Shown here in pieces: positions 1-7,020 of a stretch of 23,410 nt of DNA (the stretch's first letter is position 1; each line of letters opens with the position of its first letter). Under the pieces are notes generated by a model. It made no database searches. It saw only the letters and a list, made by a program, of their open reading frames with translations, and had not been told where the DNA came from. The stretch comes from CAIQQQ01 sp040399685. GTDB lineage: Bacteria; Pseudomonadota; Alphaproteobacteria; Acetobacterales; Acetobacteraceae. The stretch lies in NCBI GenBank assembly GCA_040399685.1, contig JBBART010000035.1:1-23410 (forward strand), written 5' to 3'. A program made the position numbers and the translations under genes.

Positions 1-52
1 CTTGAATCAGATTTCGATCCGAGCCGGAACCCCGAATGTCAACGCGCTCTAG
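1..52. repeat. Left copy of 52-bp terminal inverted repeat
   Basis: This segment begins CTTGAATCAGATTTCGATCC and ends AACGCGCTCTAG. Its exact reverse complement lies at 23357-23408, with identity ending at the next base on the inner side. It does not encode anything obvious and has no transposase beside it. The sequence from 53 to 235 holds no gene or clear signal that I can support. The repeat may be a dispersed intergenic element of the genome or the reason the contig ends here. Confidence 0.9.
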
Positions 53-235
53 GCCGCGGTCGTCGAAAAATGCGGTCGAGCGCTTTTAAGCCCGCTGCAT
101 GGGGGGAGCATCATTGCCGGCGGCGCTTTATCCGCGACCGTACCGACCGAAGCAACGCCCATGGCAGAAGGGGCGGCGGGTTCGGGGGGGAGGGATTACC
201 GGGGGACCAGGTCCTGTGGCGGCACGCAATGCCGA

Positions 236-269
236 ATGCCCCTCCGCAGCCGAGACGGCGGAGGGGCAT
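236..269 (-). terminator. Stem-loop downstream of the ThuA-like gene
   Basis: A perfect 12-bp stem (ATGCCCCTCCGC at 236-247 paired with GCGGAGGGGCAT at 258-269) encloses a 10-base loop. It starts 12 bases beyond the stop of the minus-strand ThuA-like gene, where a transcription terminator is expected. No run of T follows on the minus strand, so it is not a textbook intrinsic terminator. It could also protect the mRNA 3' end. Confidence 0.6.
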
Positions 270-281
270 CCGAGCGAGAGG

Positions 282-932
282 TCACATCGCGCGTGCGGCC
301 CAGGTCATGCCGCGGCGCAGGATGGTGGCCATCTGCGGCACCGCAAACTCATGCGCCTTGTGGCCGAGGGCGCTGTAGAACACGCGGCCGGCGCCATGGC
401 GGCGCTTCCAGGCCACAGGGATTGTGTGGCCCGCAATCCAGTCACCATGCTCGCCGGTGAAGGTTGTTGTCGCCAAAACCTCGTTGTTTGGGTCGACATG
501 CAGGTAATACTGCTCGGAATGATAGGCAAAGTCCTCGATGCCGGCCATCACCGCATCATCCGGGCGCGTGATGGTGACGGTGTAGTCAATCACGTTGCCA
601 GGATGGGCCACCCATTGGCCGCCGACCATGAACTGGAACTTGACCTCGTTTCGAAACGAGTCGCCCATTCCGCCATGATAGCCGGCCAGCCCGACGCCTG
701 ACCGGATGGCCGCATCGAGATTGTCGATCTCCGCCTTCTCGATCGTGGACATCGTGACAATCGGCACAATCAGGCTGAATGCGTCCAGTGCTGGATCGGT
801 GAAGGCCTGGGTGGTGTTTTCAACCACCACGTCAAAGCCGTCCTCGCGCAGCATTTGGGCGATAATGACCGCCCCTTCCTCGGGCTCGTGTCCTGCCCAG
901 CCGCCCCAAACGATCAGTGCCTTGCGCGTCAT
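282..932 (-). CDS. ThuA-like domain protein (class I glutamine amidotransferase-like fold)
   Basis: The 216-residue product resembles ThuA-domain proteins, which are found in sugar catabolic operons and have a glutamine-amidotransferase-like fold; their exact reaction is poorly defined. The chain opens with an alpha/beta strand motif (ALIVWGGWAGHEPEE), has the GLAGYHGG turn near the middle, and ends with the family-typical GRVFYSALGHKAHEF segment. The start at 932 is chosen because AAGGAGAG precedes it by a few bases; an upstream in-frame ATG at 998 would overlap the preceding gene. It lies 11 bases after the Gfo/Idh/MocA gene and is surely co-transcribed with it. The pairing of ThuA with such a dehydrogenase is common in polyol and sugar loci, so a role in processing an oxidised sugar is inferred. 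No signal peptide is seen, so it is probably cytoplasmic. Confidence 0.85.
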   Translation of the reverse strand: MTRKALIVWGGWAGHEPEEGAVIIAQMLREDGFDVVVENTTQAFTDPALDAFSLIVPIVTMSTIEKAEIDNLDAAIRSGVGLAGYHGGMGDSFRNEVKFQFMVGGQWVAHPGNVIDYTVTITRPDDAVMAGIEDFAYHSEQYYLHVDPNNEVLATTTFTGEHGDWIAGHTIPVAWKRRHGAGRVFYSALGHKAHEFAVPQMATILRRGMTWAARAM

Positions 933-943
933 GCTGCTCTCCT

Positions 944-2041
944 TCAGTTCAATTGGCCGAGCGGCGACTGGGCCGGCAGCGGCGCCGGGCGTTCGCAACG
1001 GCTTTCGATGTCCACCAGACGGCCCGCATCGCTGGAGGCCTGGAAGGCTGCCATCACTTCCAGCACATGCAGCGCCATCTCACCGCTGCACCGGTGCGGC
1101 CGGCTGTTGCGGATGGCGTGGGCCATGTCGGCCAGACCGATGATGCGAAAATTCCCATCCGCAAAGCCGTGCGACAGCGGCACGTCCGCCCAGGGCTCGC
1201 GCCGTGTCGCCATCGAGACGGTGCCGCCGAACCGATTGGGATCGGGCACCGCCAGCGAGCCTTCGGTGCCGTAAAGCTCCATATGGCCATGGCGATGCTG
1301 CCACACATCGAAGCTGGTGGTCAGCGAGATCACGGCGCCGGAGACGAAATGCAGCCACCCGGTCAGATGCGTTGCGGTGGAGACCGCAATTGCCTCGCCG
1401 TTGCGCGGTGCGCTGCTGATCTGTCGCTCGGCATATCCGGAGGTGGCGGAACCCATTACACGGGCCACCGGCCCCAGCAGGTTCACCAGATTGGTGAGGT
1501 CATACGGTCCCATGTCGAACATCGGGCCGCCGCCCTGGGCGTAATAGAATGCCGGGTCCGGGTGCCAGTGCTCGTGGCCGTGATTCATCATGAAGGCTGT
1601 GCCGGACAGCACCTTGCCGATGGCACCCGCATCCAGCAGGCGGCGCGATGTCTGGTGGGCGCCGCCCAGGAACGTGTCGGGGGCGGAGCCGACGCACAGG
1701 CCGGCCTTGCGGGCCGCATCCAGCAGGGTTTGGCCATCCGCCAATTTCGTGGCCAGCGGCTTTTCGCCGTGCACATGCTTGCCGTGGGCCAGGGCGTCCA
1801 GCCCTACCGGCACATGCATCTGCGGCGTGGTCAGGTTTAGCACCACTTCGATGGACGGGTCGGCCAGCAATGCGTCGACGCTGACGGCCTTGAGGCCGAA
1901 CTCCGTGGCGCGGGCCTGGGCGCGGCTTGCATCCAGATCGGCGCATTGGAGAATGTTCAATTCCGGGAACATCGGGGCGGCTCGCAGATAGGCCGCACTG
2001 ATATTGCCGCAGCCGATGAGGCCCACGGTGACTGGACGCAT
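944..2041 (-). CDS. Gfo/Idh/MocA family NAD(P)-dependent oxidoreductase
   Basis: This 365-residue protein belongs to the glucose-fructose oxidoreductase / inositol dehydrogenase / MocA family, which oxidises or reduces sugars and cyclitols with NAD(P). The N-terminus carries the Rossmann motif (VGLIGCGNIS, residues about 5-14), followed by the family EKP motif in HVHGEKPLA, whose lysine is catalytic. The C-terminal half has the expected GGGPMFDMGPYDLTNL segment and beta-sheet region. The start at 2041 gives a normal N-terminus just before the Rossmann strand and has GGGAGAG upstream; an in-frame ATG at 2143 would add an unlikely charged extension. It is transcribed in the same direction as the GntR gene 140 bases upstream and the ThuA gene just downstream. 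The substrate cannot be told from sequence; a sugar or sugar acid is inferred from the neighbours. Confidence 0.9.
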   Translation of the reverse strand: MRPVTVGLIGCGNISAAYLRAAPMFPELNILQCADLDASRAQARATEFGLKAVSVDALLADPSIEVVLNLTTPQMHVPVGLDALAHGKHVHGEKPLATKLADGQTLLDAARKAGLCVGSAPDTFLGGAHQTSRRLLDAGAIGKVLSGTAFMMNHGHEHWHPDPAFYYAQGGGPMFDMGPYDLTNLVNLLGPVARVMGSATSGYAERQISSAPRNGEAIAVSTATHLTGWLHFVSGAVISLTTSFDVWQHRHGHMELYGTEGSLAVPDPNRFGGTVSMATRREPWADVPLSHGFADGNFRIIGLADMAHAIRNSRPHRCSGEMALHVLEVMAAFQASSDAGRLVDIESRCERPAPLPAQSPLGQLN

Positions 2042-2181
2042 GCTCTCTCCCAACCTTCGTTCCAGCTCTCGTTTTCGATGGAGCCTGGTGACGTGAACGC
2101 GACGCGCGCCGTCGACATTGTACCAGAGGTCGTCCGGCGGCAACGGCCAACGCGGCGAATGTCAGCGTGGGAGGCTGGCGG

Positions 2182-2907
2182 TTAGCGCGGCTTGAGGGCA
2201 GGCCATTCGAGCAGGTCGCGCTCGGATTGTTCGATCAGCCGCAGCGAGGCCTGTTCGGCCGCATCCTCCGCACCCTGCTCGATGGCCAGGCACAGCCGTT
2301 CGTGCATCGGCAGGGAATGCGTCGGCCCGCCGGGACGCTGCGAGCCGATTTCGAAGCTGACCCGCAGGATGGCGTTCATCGCGCCCTGCATCTGGCGCAC
2401 GAATTGGTTGCCGCCGGCAGACAGGATGGTGGCGTGAAAGGTGAGATCCGCGGTGACGTAGTCGCCCTCCCCCCTCACGGCGCGGGCCATGGCCTCATAG
2501 GCGGCGCGCAGGGTCTGGCGGTTGGCATCGCTGGCGCGGCGTGCGGCCATTCTGGCGGAGGCGGGTTCAATGAGGCGGCGCAGTTCCAGCAGGTCGTGCG
2601 CCATCGCCCGGTCCACCCCGGTGGTCTGCACGCGCCAGGCGATGATATCGGGATCGAACAGGTTCCAGTGTGACGGGTCCTGAACCTGGGTGCCCACTTT
2701 GCGCCGCACGTCCAGCATGCCCTTGGCGGCAAGCGACTTGATGGCCTCGCGGATGACGATGCGACTGAAATGGAAGCGCGCGCACAACTCGGCCTCGGAG
2801 GGGAGGATGTCGCCCGGCCGGTAGCGCCCGGCGCAGATATCCTGCCCGAGCTGCGCGAGCACCTGCTCCTGGAATGTGGCGCGTGGCGCGCGGCTGGCTG
2901 CGATCAT
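2182..2907 (-). CDS. FadR/DgoR-type GntR transcriptional regulator
   Basis: The 241-residue product has a GntR winged helix-turn-helix at residues about 12-76 (PGDILPSEAELCARFHFSR, then VIREAIKSLAAKGML) and an FCD ligand-binding domain after it. The segment WNLFDPDIIAW (81-91) is typical of the hexonate-responsive DgoR-like branch. The FCD metal-site pattern is visible as D154 and H158 (DLTFH), with a further His in MHERL (H202). Such proteins usually repress sugar-acid genes until the sugar acid binds. It sits divergent to two dehydratase genes and upstream of the Gfo/Idh-ThuA pair, so it probably controls both sides. The start is uncertain: the ATG at 2907 has no good ribosome site, but the only other in-frame ATG (3039) would add 44 residues and run through the putative operator region. 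Confidence 0.88.
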   Translation of the reverse strand: MIAASRAPRATFQEQVLAQLGQDICAGRYRPGDILPSEAELCARFHFSRIVIREAIKSLAAKGMLDVRRKVGTQVQDPSHWNLFDPDIIAWRVQTTGVDRAMAHDLLELRRLIEPASARMAARRASDANRQTLRAAYEAMARAVRGEGDYVTADLTFHATILSAGGNQFVRQMQGAMNAILRVSFEIGSQRPGGPTHSLPMHERLCLAIEQGAEDAAEQASLRLIEQSERDLLEWPALKPR

Positions 2908-2957
2908 GTGGCTTTGTGCATCCCGACCCCAAAGTTCACAAGCGGCGGCGACGGCCT

Positions 2958-3003
2958 TTACGTATTTGCGCTTGATCGGCGGCAGCGTAAAGGTAATACG
3001 TAT
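2958..3003. promoter_or_regulatory. Candidate operator pair for the GntR regulator
   Basis: TTACGTATT at 2958-2966 is the reverse complement of AATACGTAA, and AATACGTAT lies at 2995-3003. Both are centred on TACGTA and their centres are 38 bases apart. They lie between the divergent regulator and dehydratase genes, just upstream of a TATAAT. Binding by the GntR protein is an inference from position and symmetry. Confidence 0.4.
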
Positions 3004-3014
3004 GAGAAATATGT

Positions 3015-3020
3015 TATAAT
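3015..3020 (+). promoter_or_regulatory. Candidate -10 box for the dehydratase operon
   Basis: A perfect TATAAT lies 60 bases before the mannonate-dehydratase-like start codon, in an unusually AT-rich patch. No convincing TTGACA is present at the matching -35 position (about 2991-2997), so the promoter would be weak or need an activator. The right-hand candidate operator ends 11 bases upstream of it. Confidence 0.4.
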
Positions 3021-3079
3021 CAGGGAACGTGCGGCACAAGCTGCGCCGCCTTCACCATCTTTGCCGAATTGGGAAACCA

Positions 3080-4327
3080 ATGCCGATCATCATCACGAAT
3101 GTCAGAACCATCCTCACGGCCCCCGAGGGGATCAATCTCGTCGTGGTCCGCATCGATACCAACCAGCCCGGGTTGTATGGACTTGGGTGCGCCACCTTTG
3201 CCTATCGCGCGTTGACGGTGCGCAGCCTGGTGGATGACTATCTCCGCCCGCTGCTGATCGGCCGTGATGCCGAGGCGATCGAGGAGATCTGGCAGTTGGT
3301 GCACCAGAACGCCTATTGGCGGAATGGCCCGATTGAGAACAACGCGATGTCTGGCGTGGACATGGCGCTGTGGGACATTAAGGGCAAGCTTGCCAACATG
3401 CCGCTGTATCAGTTGTTCGGCGGCAAGGTTCGCGCGGGTGTGCCCGTGTATCGCCATGCCGAGGGCCGCGACGCCAGCGAGTTGTGCGACCGCATCGAGG
3501 CGTTTCGCGCACAGGGCATCACGCATGTGCGTTGCCAGTCCGGTGGTTACGGCGGCGGCGGGTTCGGGACGGCGCCGCAGGGTTCGCCCGAGGGGGCGGA
3601 GCCGGGCATCTATCTCGATCCGCGCGGGTATATGCGGGCGACGGTTGCGATGTTTGAGACCATCCGCGACCGGCTGGGCTTTGAGGTAGAACTGATCCAC
3701 GACGTGCATGAGCGTCTGCATCCGATCGATGCGATCCGTCTGGCGACGCAGTTGGAACAGTTCGAGTTGTTCTTCCTGGAAGACGCCATCCCGCTGGAGC
3801 AGGGCGACTGGCTGCGCGAGTTGCGCGCCAAGACCACCCTCCCGTTGGCGCAGGGCGAGTTGTTCAATCATCCGCTGGAGTGGCGCAAGCTGATCACCGA
3901 GCGGCTGATTGACTTCGTGCGCGTGCATATCAGCCAGATCGGCGGCATCACCCCGGCGCGCAAGTTGCAGATTTTTGCCGAACAGTTCGGTGTGCGCACC
4001 GCATGGCACGGGCCGGGAGACATGTCGCCGCTAGCCCATGCGGCGAACATTCATATCGACCTCGCGGCGCGGAATTTCGGCGTGCAGGAATGGTCTGGCA
4101 CCGAGCCGCCGAACGGGGTGATTCAGGACCTCAAAGGTCCGCGCAACGCGTTGCTGGATGTGTTCCCGGGATTACCGGAATGCCGGAACGGTCATGTCTA
4201 TGCCAATGAAAAACCCGGCCTGGGCATCGATATGAACGAGGTGGAGGCGGCGAAATACCCCTGCGAGCACGTGGTGACCACCTGGACGCAGACCCGCATG
4301 CGTGACGGCAGCCTGCACACGCCCTGA
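3080..4327 (+). CDS. Enolase-superfamily sugar-acid dehydratase, D-mannonate dehydratase (ManD/RspA) subgroup
   Basis: The 415-residue protein is a ManD/RspA-type member of the enolase superfamily, which removes water from hexonates such as D-mannonate or D-gluconate to give 2-keto-3-deoxygluconate. Visible signatures are YRHAEGRD (124-131), VRCQ (150-153, probable catalytic Arg151), the metal ligands D208, E234 and E260, H210 in HDVHERL as probable general acid, and H310 in TAWHGPGDMSP. By register of the metal ligands, P312 matches the position where efficient ManDs have Ala, so a less efficient or dual gluconate/mannonate activity is possible. The start at 3080 has GGGA six bases upstream; the ATG at 3029 would add a basic tail. 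It is the first gene after the divergent GntR regulator and lies 26 bases before a second dehydratase. Length fits the family. Confidence 0.88.
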   Translation: MPIIITNVRTILTAPEGINLVVVRIDTNQPGLYGLGCATFAYRALTVRSLVDDYLRPLLIGRDAEAIEEIWQLVHQNAYWRNGPIENNAMSGVDMALWDIKGKLANMPLYQLFGGKVRAGVPVYRHAEGRDASELCDRIEAFRAQGITHVRCQSGGYGGGGFGTAPQGSPEGAEPGIYLDPRGYMRATVAMFETIRDRLGFEVELIHDVHERLHPIDAIRLATQLEQFELFFLEDAIPLEQGDWLRELRAKTTLPLAQGELFNHPLEWRKLITERLIDFVRVHISQIGGITPARKLQIFAEQFGVRTAWHGPGDMSPLAHAANIHIDLAARNFGVQEWSGTEPPNGVIQDLKGPRNALLDVFPGLPECRNGHVYANEKPGLGIDMNEVEAAKYPCEHVVTTWTQTRMRDGSLHTP

Positions 4328-4353
4328 TCGGCGTCCCTTACGAGGAAACGACC

Positions 4354-5562
4354 ATGAAAATCACGAAGCTGGAAACAATCCGGCTACGCTCCCGCGCCAC
4401 GCTGATCTGGGTGCGCGTTCATACCGACGAGGGCATCACCGGGCTTGGTGAAAGCTGGTTTGGGTGTTCGGCCATCGAGGCCGAGATTCATGACCGGTTG
4501 GCGCCGGCGCTGATCGGGCAGGACCCGAGCCGGATCGAGGCACTGAGCAAACTGATGCGCCCCTATCTCGGCTTCATGGGCGCCAGTGCGGAGATGCGCG
4601 CCAATTCGGCGGTGGATGTGGCGCTGTGGGACATTCTGGGAAAAGCCACCGGCCGGCCGCTTTACGATCTGCTGGGCGGCGCCACGCGGGAGCGGATTCA
4701 GGTCTACAACACCTGCGCGGGGCCGGATTATGTGTCGCGGTCCTCCGACGTTCGGCCGGAGAATTTCGGGCTGGATGCAAAGCCGGTGCAGAGCGGTCGT
4801 GTGCATGACGATCTCAACGGTTTCATGAACCGCCCCGAGGAGGTTGCCACCGAGTTGTTGGAGGCGGGCATTCAGTCGATGAAGATCTGGCCGTTCGACT
4901 TCGCCGAGGGGGCCGTGCATGGCGGCAGCATTTCCGCGCAGGATTTGCGCAAGGCGATGGAGCCATTCGAGAAGATCCGCAAGGCGCATGGCGACAAGAT
5001 CCGCATCAAGGCGGAGTTGCACGGCATCTGGGGGCTGAACGCCGCCAAGCAGATCTGTTCGGCGCTGGAGGAGGTCAACCCGGATTGGGTGGAAGATCCG
5101 ATCTGGATGGATCGTCCTTCCGACATCGCCGAATTGGCTGCTTCGACCAAGTGTTCGCTTGCGGGCGGTGAGACGCTGGGTGGGCTGGGGCAACTGCGGG
5201 AATTGATGCAGTTCGGCAAAATTGCCACGCCGATCGTCGATGTGACATGGGGCGGCGGCGTGACCTTTGCCAAGAAGGTTGCAGCGCTGGCCGAGGCCTT
5301 TGCTCGCCCGGTCGCGTTTCACGATTGCTCCGGCCCGGTGACGCTGGCCGTGTCCACCCATCTGTCGATGGCCTGCCCGAATGTGGTGGAGCAGGAGATT
5401 GCGCGGGCGTTCTATTATGGTTGGTATGCCGACTGCGTGGACCAGTTGCCGCCGTTGGAAAACGGCTTCATCCGTCCTGGTGAGGGCCATGGTCTTGGCA
5501 TGTCGCTGGTGGCCGATATCACCAGCAGGCCTGATGCCATCGTGCGCGTGACGGAAGTCTGA
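4354..5562 (+). CDS. Enolase-superfamily sugar-acid dehydratase (mandelate racemase / galactonate dehydratase-like)
   Basis: The 402-residue product is a mandelate racemase/muconate lactonizing enzyme family protein of sugar-acid dehydratase type. The capping domain covers about residues 1-120 (GLGESWFG, then NSAVDVALWDILGKATG). The barrel shows K177 (MKIWPFD), E221 with H223 (KAELHG), E247 (VEDP), E273 (GGET), D297 (VDVTWGGG) and the H323-D324 pair (FHDCSGP). E221/E247/E273 would bind magnesium; D297-H323 form the usual acid-base dyad. H223, two residues after the first ligand, matches the general acid of galactonate-type dehydratases. The exact sugar acid cannot be read from sequence. AGGAAA precedes the start, and the gene follows the ManD-like gene by 26 bases, so the two are in one operon. 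Having two different dehydratases suggests two epimers or two steps of one route. Confidence 0.88.
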   Translation: MKITKLETIRLRSRATLIWVRVHTDEGITGLGESWFGCSAIEAEIHDRLAPALIGQDPSRIEALSKLMRPYLGFMGASAEMRANSAVDVALWDILGKATGRPLYDLLGGATRERIQVYNTCAGPDYVSRSSDVRPENFGLDAKPVQSGRVHDDLNGFMNRPEEVATELLEAGIQSMKIWPFDFAEGAVHGGSISAQDLRKAMEPFEKIRKAHGDKIRIKAELHGIWGLNAAKQICSALEEVNPDWVEDPIWMDRPSDIAELAASTKCSLAGGETLGGLGQLRELMQFGKIATPIVDVTWGGGVTFAKKVAALAEAFARPVAFHDCSGPVTLAVSTHLSMACPNVVEQEIARAFYYGWYADCVDQLPPLENGFIRPGEGHGLGMSLVADITSRPDAIVRVTEV

Positions 5563-5790
5563 GGCTCAAAACCTCGGCGATGCGGGAGGCGACCCACAGT
5601 TATTTTTGCCCCAAGGTGCTGGGCTTTCTGTCGGTGGCCTTGCACGAGACGATGCGCTACATGCGCCGCCAGGATGAACAAAGCGGTGACGAGATCGAGA
5701 TCCGTCGGGATTTTTACGTGCAGCAGGCTATAACACTTCCCCGAAAACCCGGCCGCATGCGCCGCCGGAGCAATGCGTAAGGAAAACAAC

Positions 5791-6837
5791 ATGTCGGATC
5801 TAACGTCGCTCGGCGTCGTCATTCATGCGCCCAAGGATTTGCGGATTGAGGAAGTGCCGGCGCCCCGCCCTGGGCCGGGCGAAGTGCGCGTTGGCATCCA
5901 GGCCGGCGGCATCTGCGGTTCGGACCTGCATTACTACAATCACGGCGGCTTCGGCACGGTGCGGGTCAAGCAGCCGATGGTGCTGGGCCACGAGATTGCC
6001 GGCACCGTTCTGGAAGTGGGCAGCGGCGTGACGACGGTGGCCCCCGGCATGCGGGTGGCCGTGAACCCGAGCAAGGCTTGCGGCCATTGCGTCTATTGCC
6101 GCGAGGGGCAGCGCCACCAGTGCCTGAACATGCACTTCATCGGCAGCGCCATGCGTTTTCCGCACGCGCAAGGTGGATTTCGCCAGAGCCTGGTGGCTGA
6201 TGCCGGCCAGATTTTCCCAATTTCCGACAGCATGACGATGGCCGAGGCCGCCATGGCCGAGCCGCTGTCCGTCTGCCTGCACGCAGCCGTTCAGGCGGGT
6301 CCGTTGCAAGGCAAGCGGGTGCTGGTGACGGGCTGCGGGCCGATTGGGATGTTGTCGATCATCGTGGCGCATCATGCAGGTGCTGCGGAAATCGTGGTGA
6401 CCGATATTGCCGATTTCCCGTTGTCCGTCGCATCCAAGGTTGGCGCTTCGCGGACGATCAATATCCTCGCCGAGCCAGATGCGCTGACCGCGTATAAGGC
6501 CGACAAGGGCTATTTCGACGTGCTGTTCGAAGCATCGGGCAACGAGGCGGCGCTGGTGGGGTCGTTGGAGGCGATGCGGCCGGGCGGCATTGTGGTGCAG
6601 GTGGGGCTGGGCGGCGATATGAAGCTGCCGATCAATCTGATCGTGGCCCGCGAAATCCAGTTGCGCGGCACGTTCCGTTTCGACCGGGAATTCGCCACCG
6701 CCGTTGAGCTGATGAGCCGCGGACTGATCGACGTGAAACCGGTGCTGACCCACACGATGCCGTTCCGGGACGCCACTGCGGGCTTTACTTTGGCGATGGA
6801 CCGTTCGCAGGCGATCAAGGTGCAGCTGGCGTTCTGA
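5791..6837 (+). CDS. idnD: L-idonate 5-dehydrogenase-like zinc alcohol dehydrogenase
   Basis: The 348-residue protein is a medium-chain zinc dehydrogenase close to L-idonate 5-dehydrogenase, which converts L-idonate to 5-keto-D-gluconate with NAD(P). Catalytic zinc ligands are C42 (GICGSD) and H67-E68 (LGHEIAG); four structural-zinc cysteines are C97, C100, C103 and C111. The stretch HYYNHGGFGTVRVKQPMVLG is characteristic of the IdnD branch. A Rossmann motif (VLVTGCGPIGML) follows. AAGGA upstream supports the ATG at 5791 over the in-frame ATG at 5773. It lies 228 bases after the second dehydratase on the same strand, a larger gap than elsewhere here, so it may have its own promoter. No gluconate 5-dehydrogenase (IdnO) gene is seen. 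A related polyol dehydrogenase activity is the main alternative. Confidence 0.85.
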   Translation: MSDLTSLGVVIHAPKDLRIEEVPAPRPGPGEVRVGIQAGGICGSDLHYYNHGGFGTVRVKQPMVLGHEIAGTVLEVGSGVTTVAPGMRVAVNPSKACGHCVYCREGQRHQCLNMHFIGSAMRFPHAQGGFRQSLVADAGQIFPISDSMTMAEAAMAEPLSVCLHAAVQAGPLQGKRVLVTGCGPIGMLSIIVAHHAGAAEIVVTDIADFPLSVASKVGASRTINILAEPDALTAYKADKGYFDVLFEASGNEAALVGSLEAMRPGGIVVQVGLGGDMKLPINLIVAREIQLRGTFRFDREFATAVELMSRGLIDVKPVLTHTMPFRDATAGFTLAMDRSQAIKVQLAF

Positions 6838-6885
6838 TAGAGTGTGATCGCTTTGGGTTGAAGCGATCGTCAGGAGATAAAGGTC

Positions 6886-6931
6886 TTCTTTTTCTGAAGA
6901 AAAAGAAGCAAAAAGACTTTCATTCATTTCG
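6886..6931. repeat. A/T-rich stem-loop repeat, copy A
   Basis: A 46-base unit begins with the palindrome TTCTTTTTCTGAAGAAAAAG and continues CAAAAAGACTTTCAT. It matches 23280-23325 with two mismatches in the same orientation. It lies between the convergent idnD and PIG-L genes, and the hairpin could act as a terminator. I recall closely similar elements as common between genes in Acetobacteraceae genomes. Confidence 0.75.
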
Positions 6932-6984
6932 ATGCGTGACGCGGTAAATGCCGCGCCACGCATCTGAATTCACGAAGTTTTTTG

Positions 6985-7006
6985 GTTCTTTTTTTCAAAA
7001 AAGAAC
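6985..7006. terminator. Bidirectional A/T-rich terminator hairpin
   Basis: GTTCTTTTTT (6985-6994) pairs with AAAAAAGAAC (6997-7006), a 10-bp stem with long T and A runs that reads as an intrinsic terminator on either strand. It starts just past the stop of the minus-strand PIG-L gene (7021) and lies in the convergent gap after idnD. Confidence 0.65.
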
Positions 7007-7020
7007 GCTTCTGCTTACCT

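Noticed and set aside
5580..5780. Possible small gene (66 codons) between the second dehydratase and idnD
   Set aside because: No ribosome site and no recognisable product, and it runs up to within 10 bases of the idnD start. Kept only as part of the gap observation.
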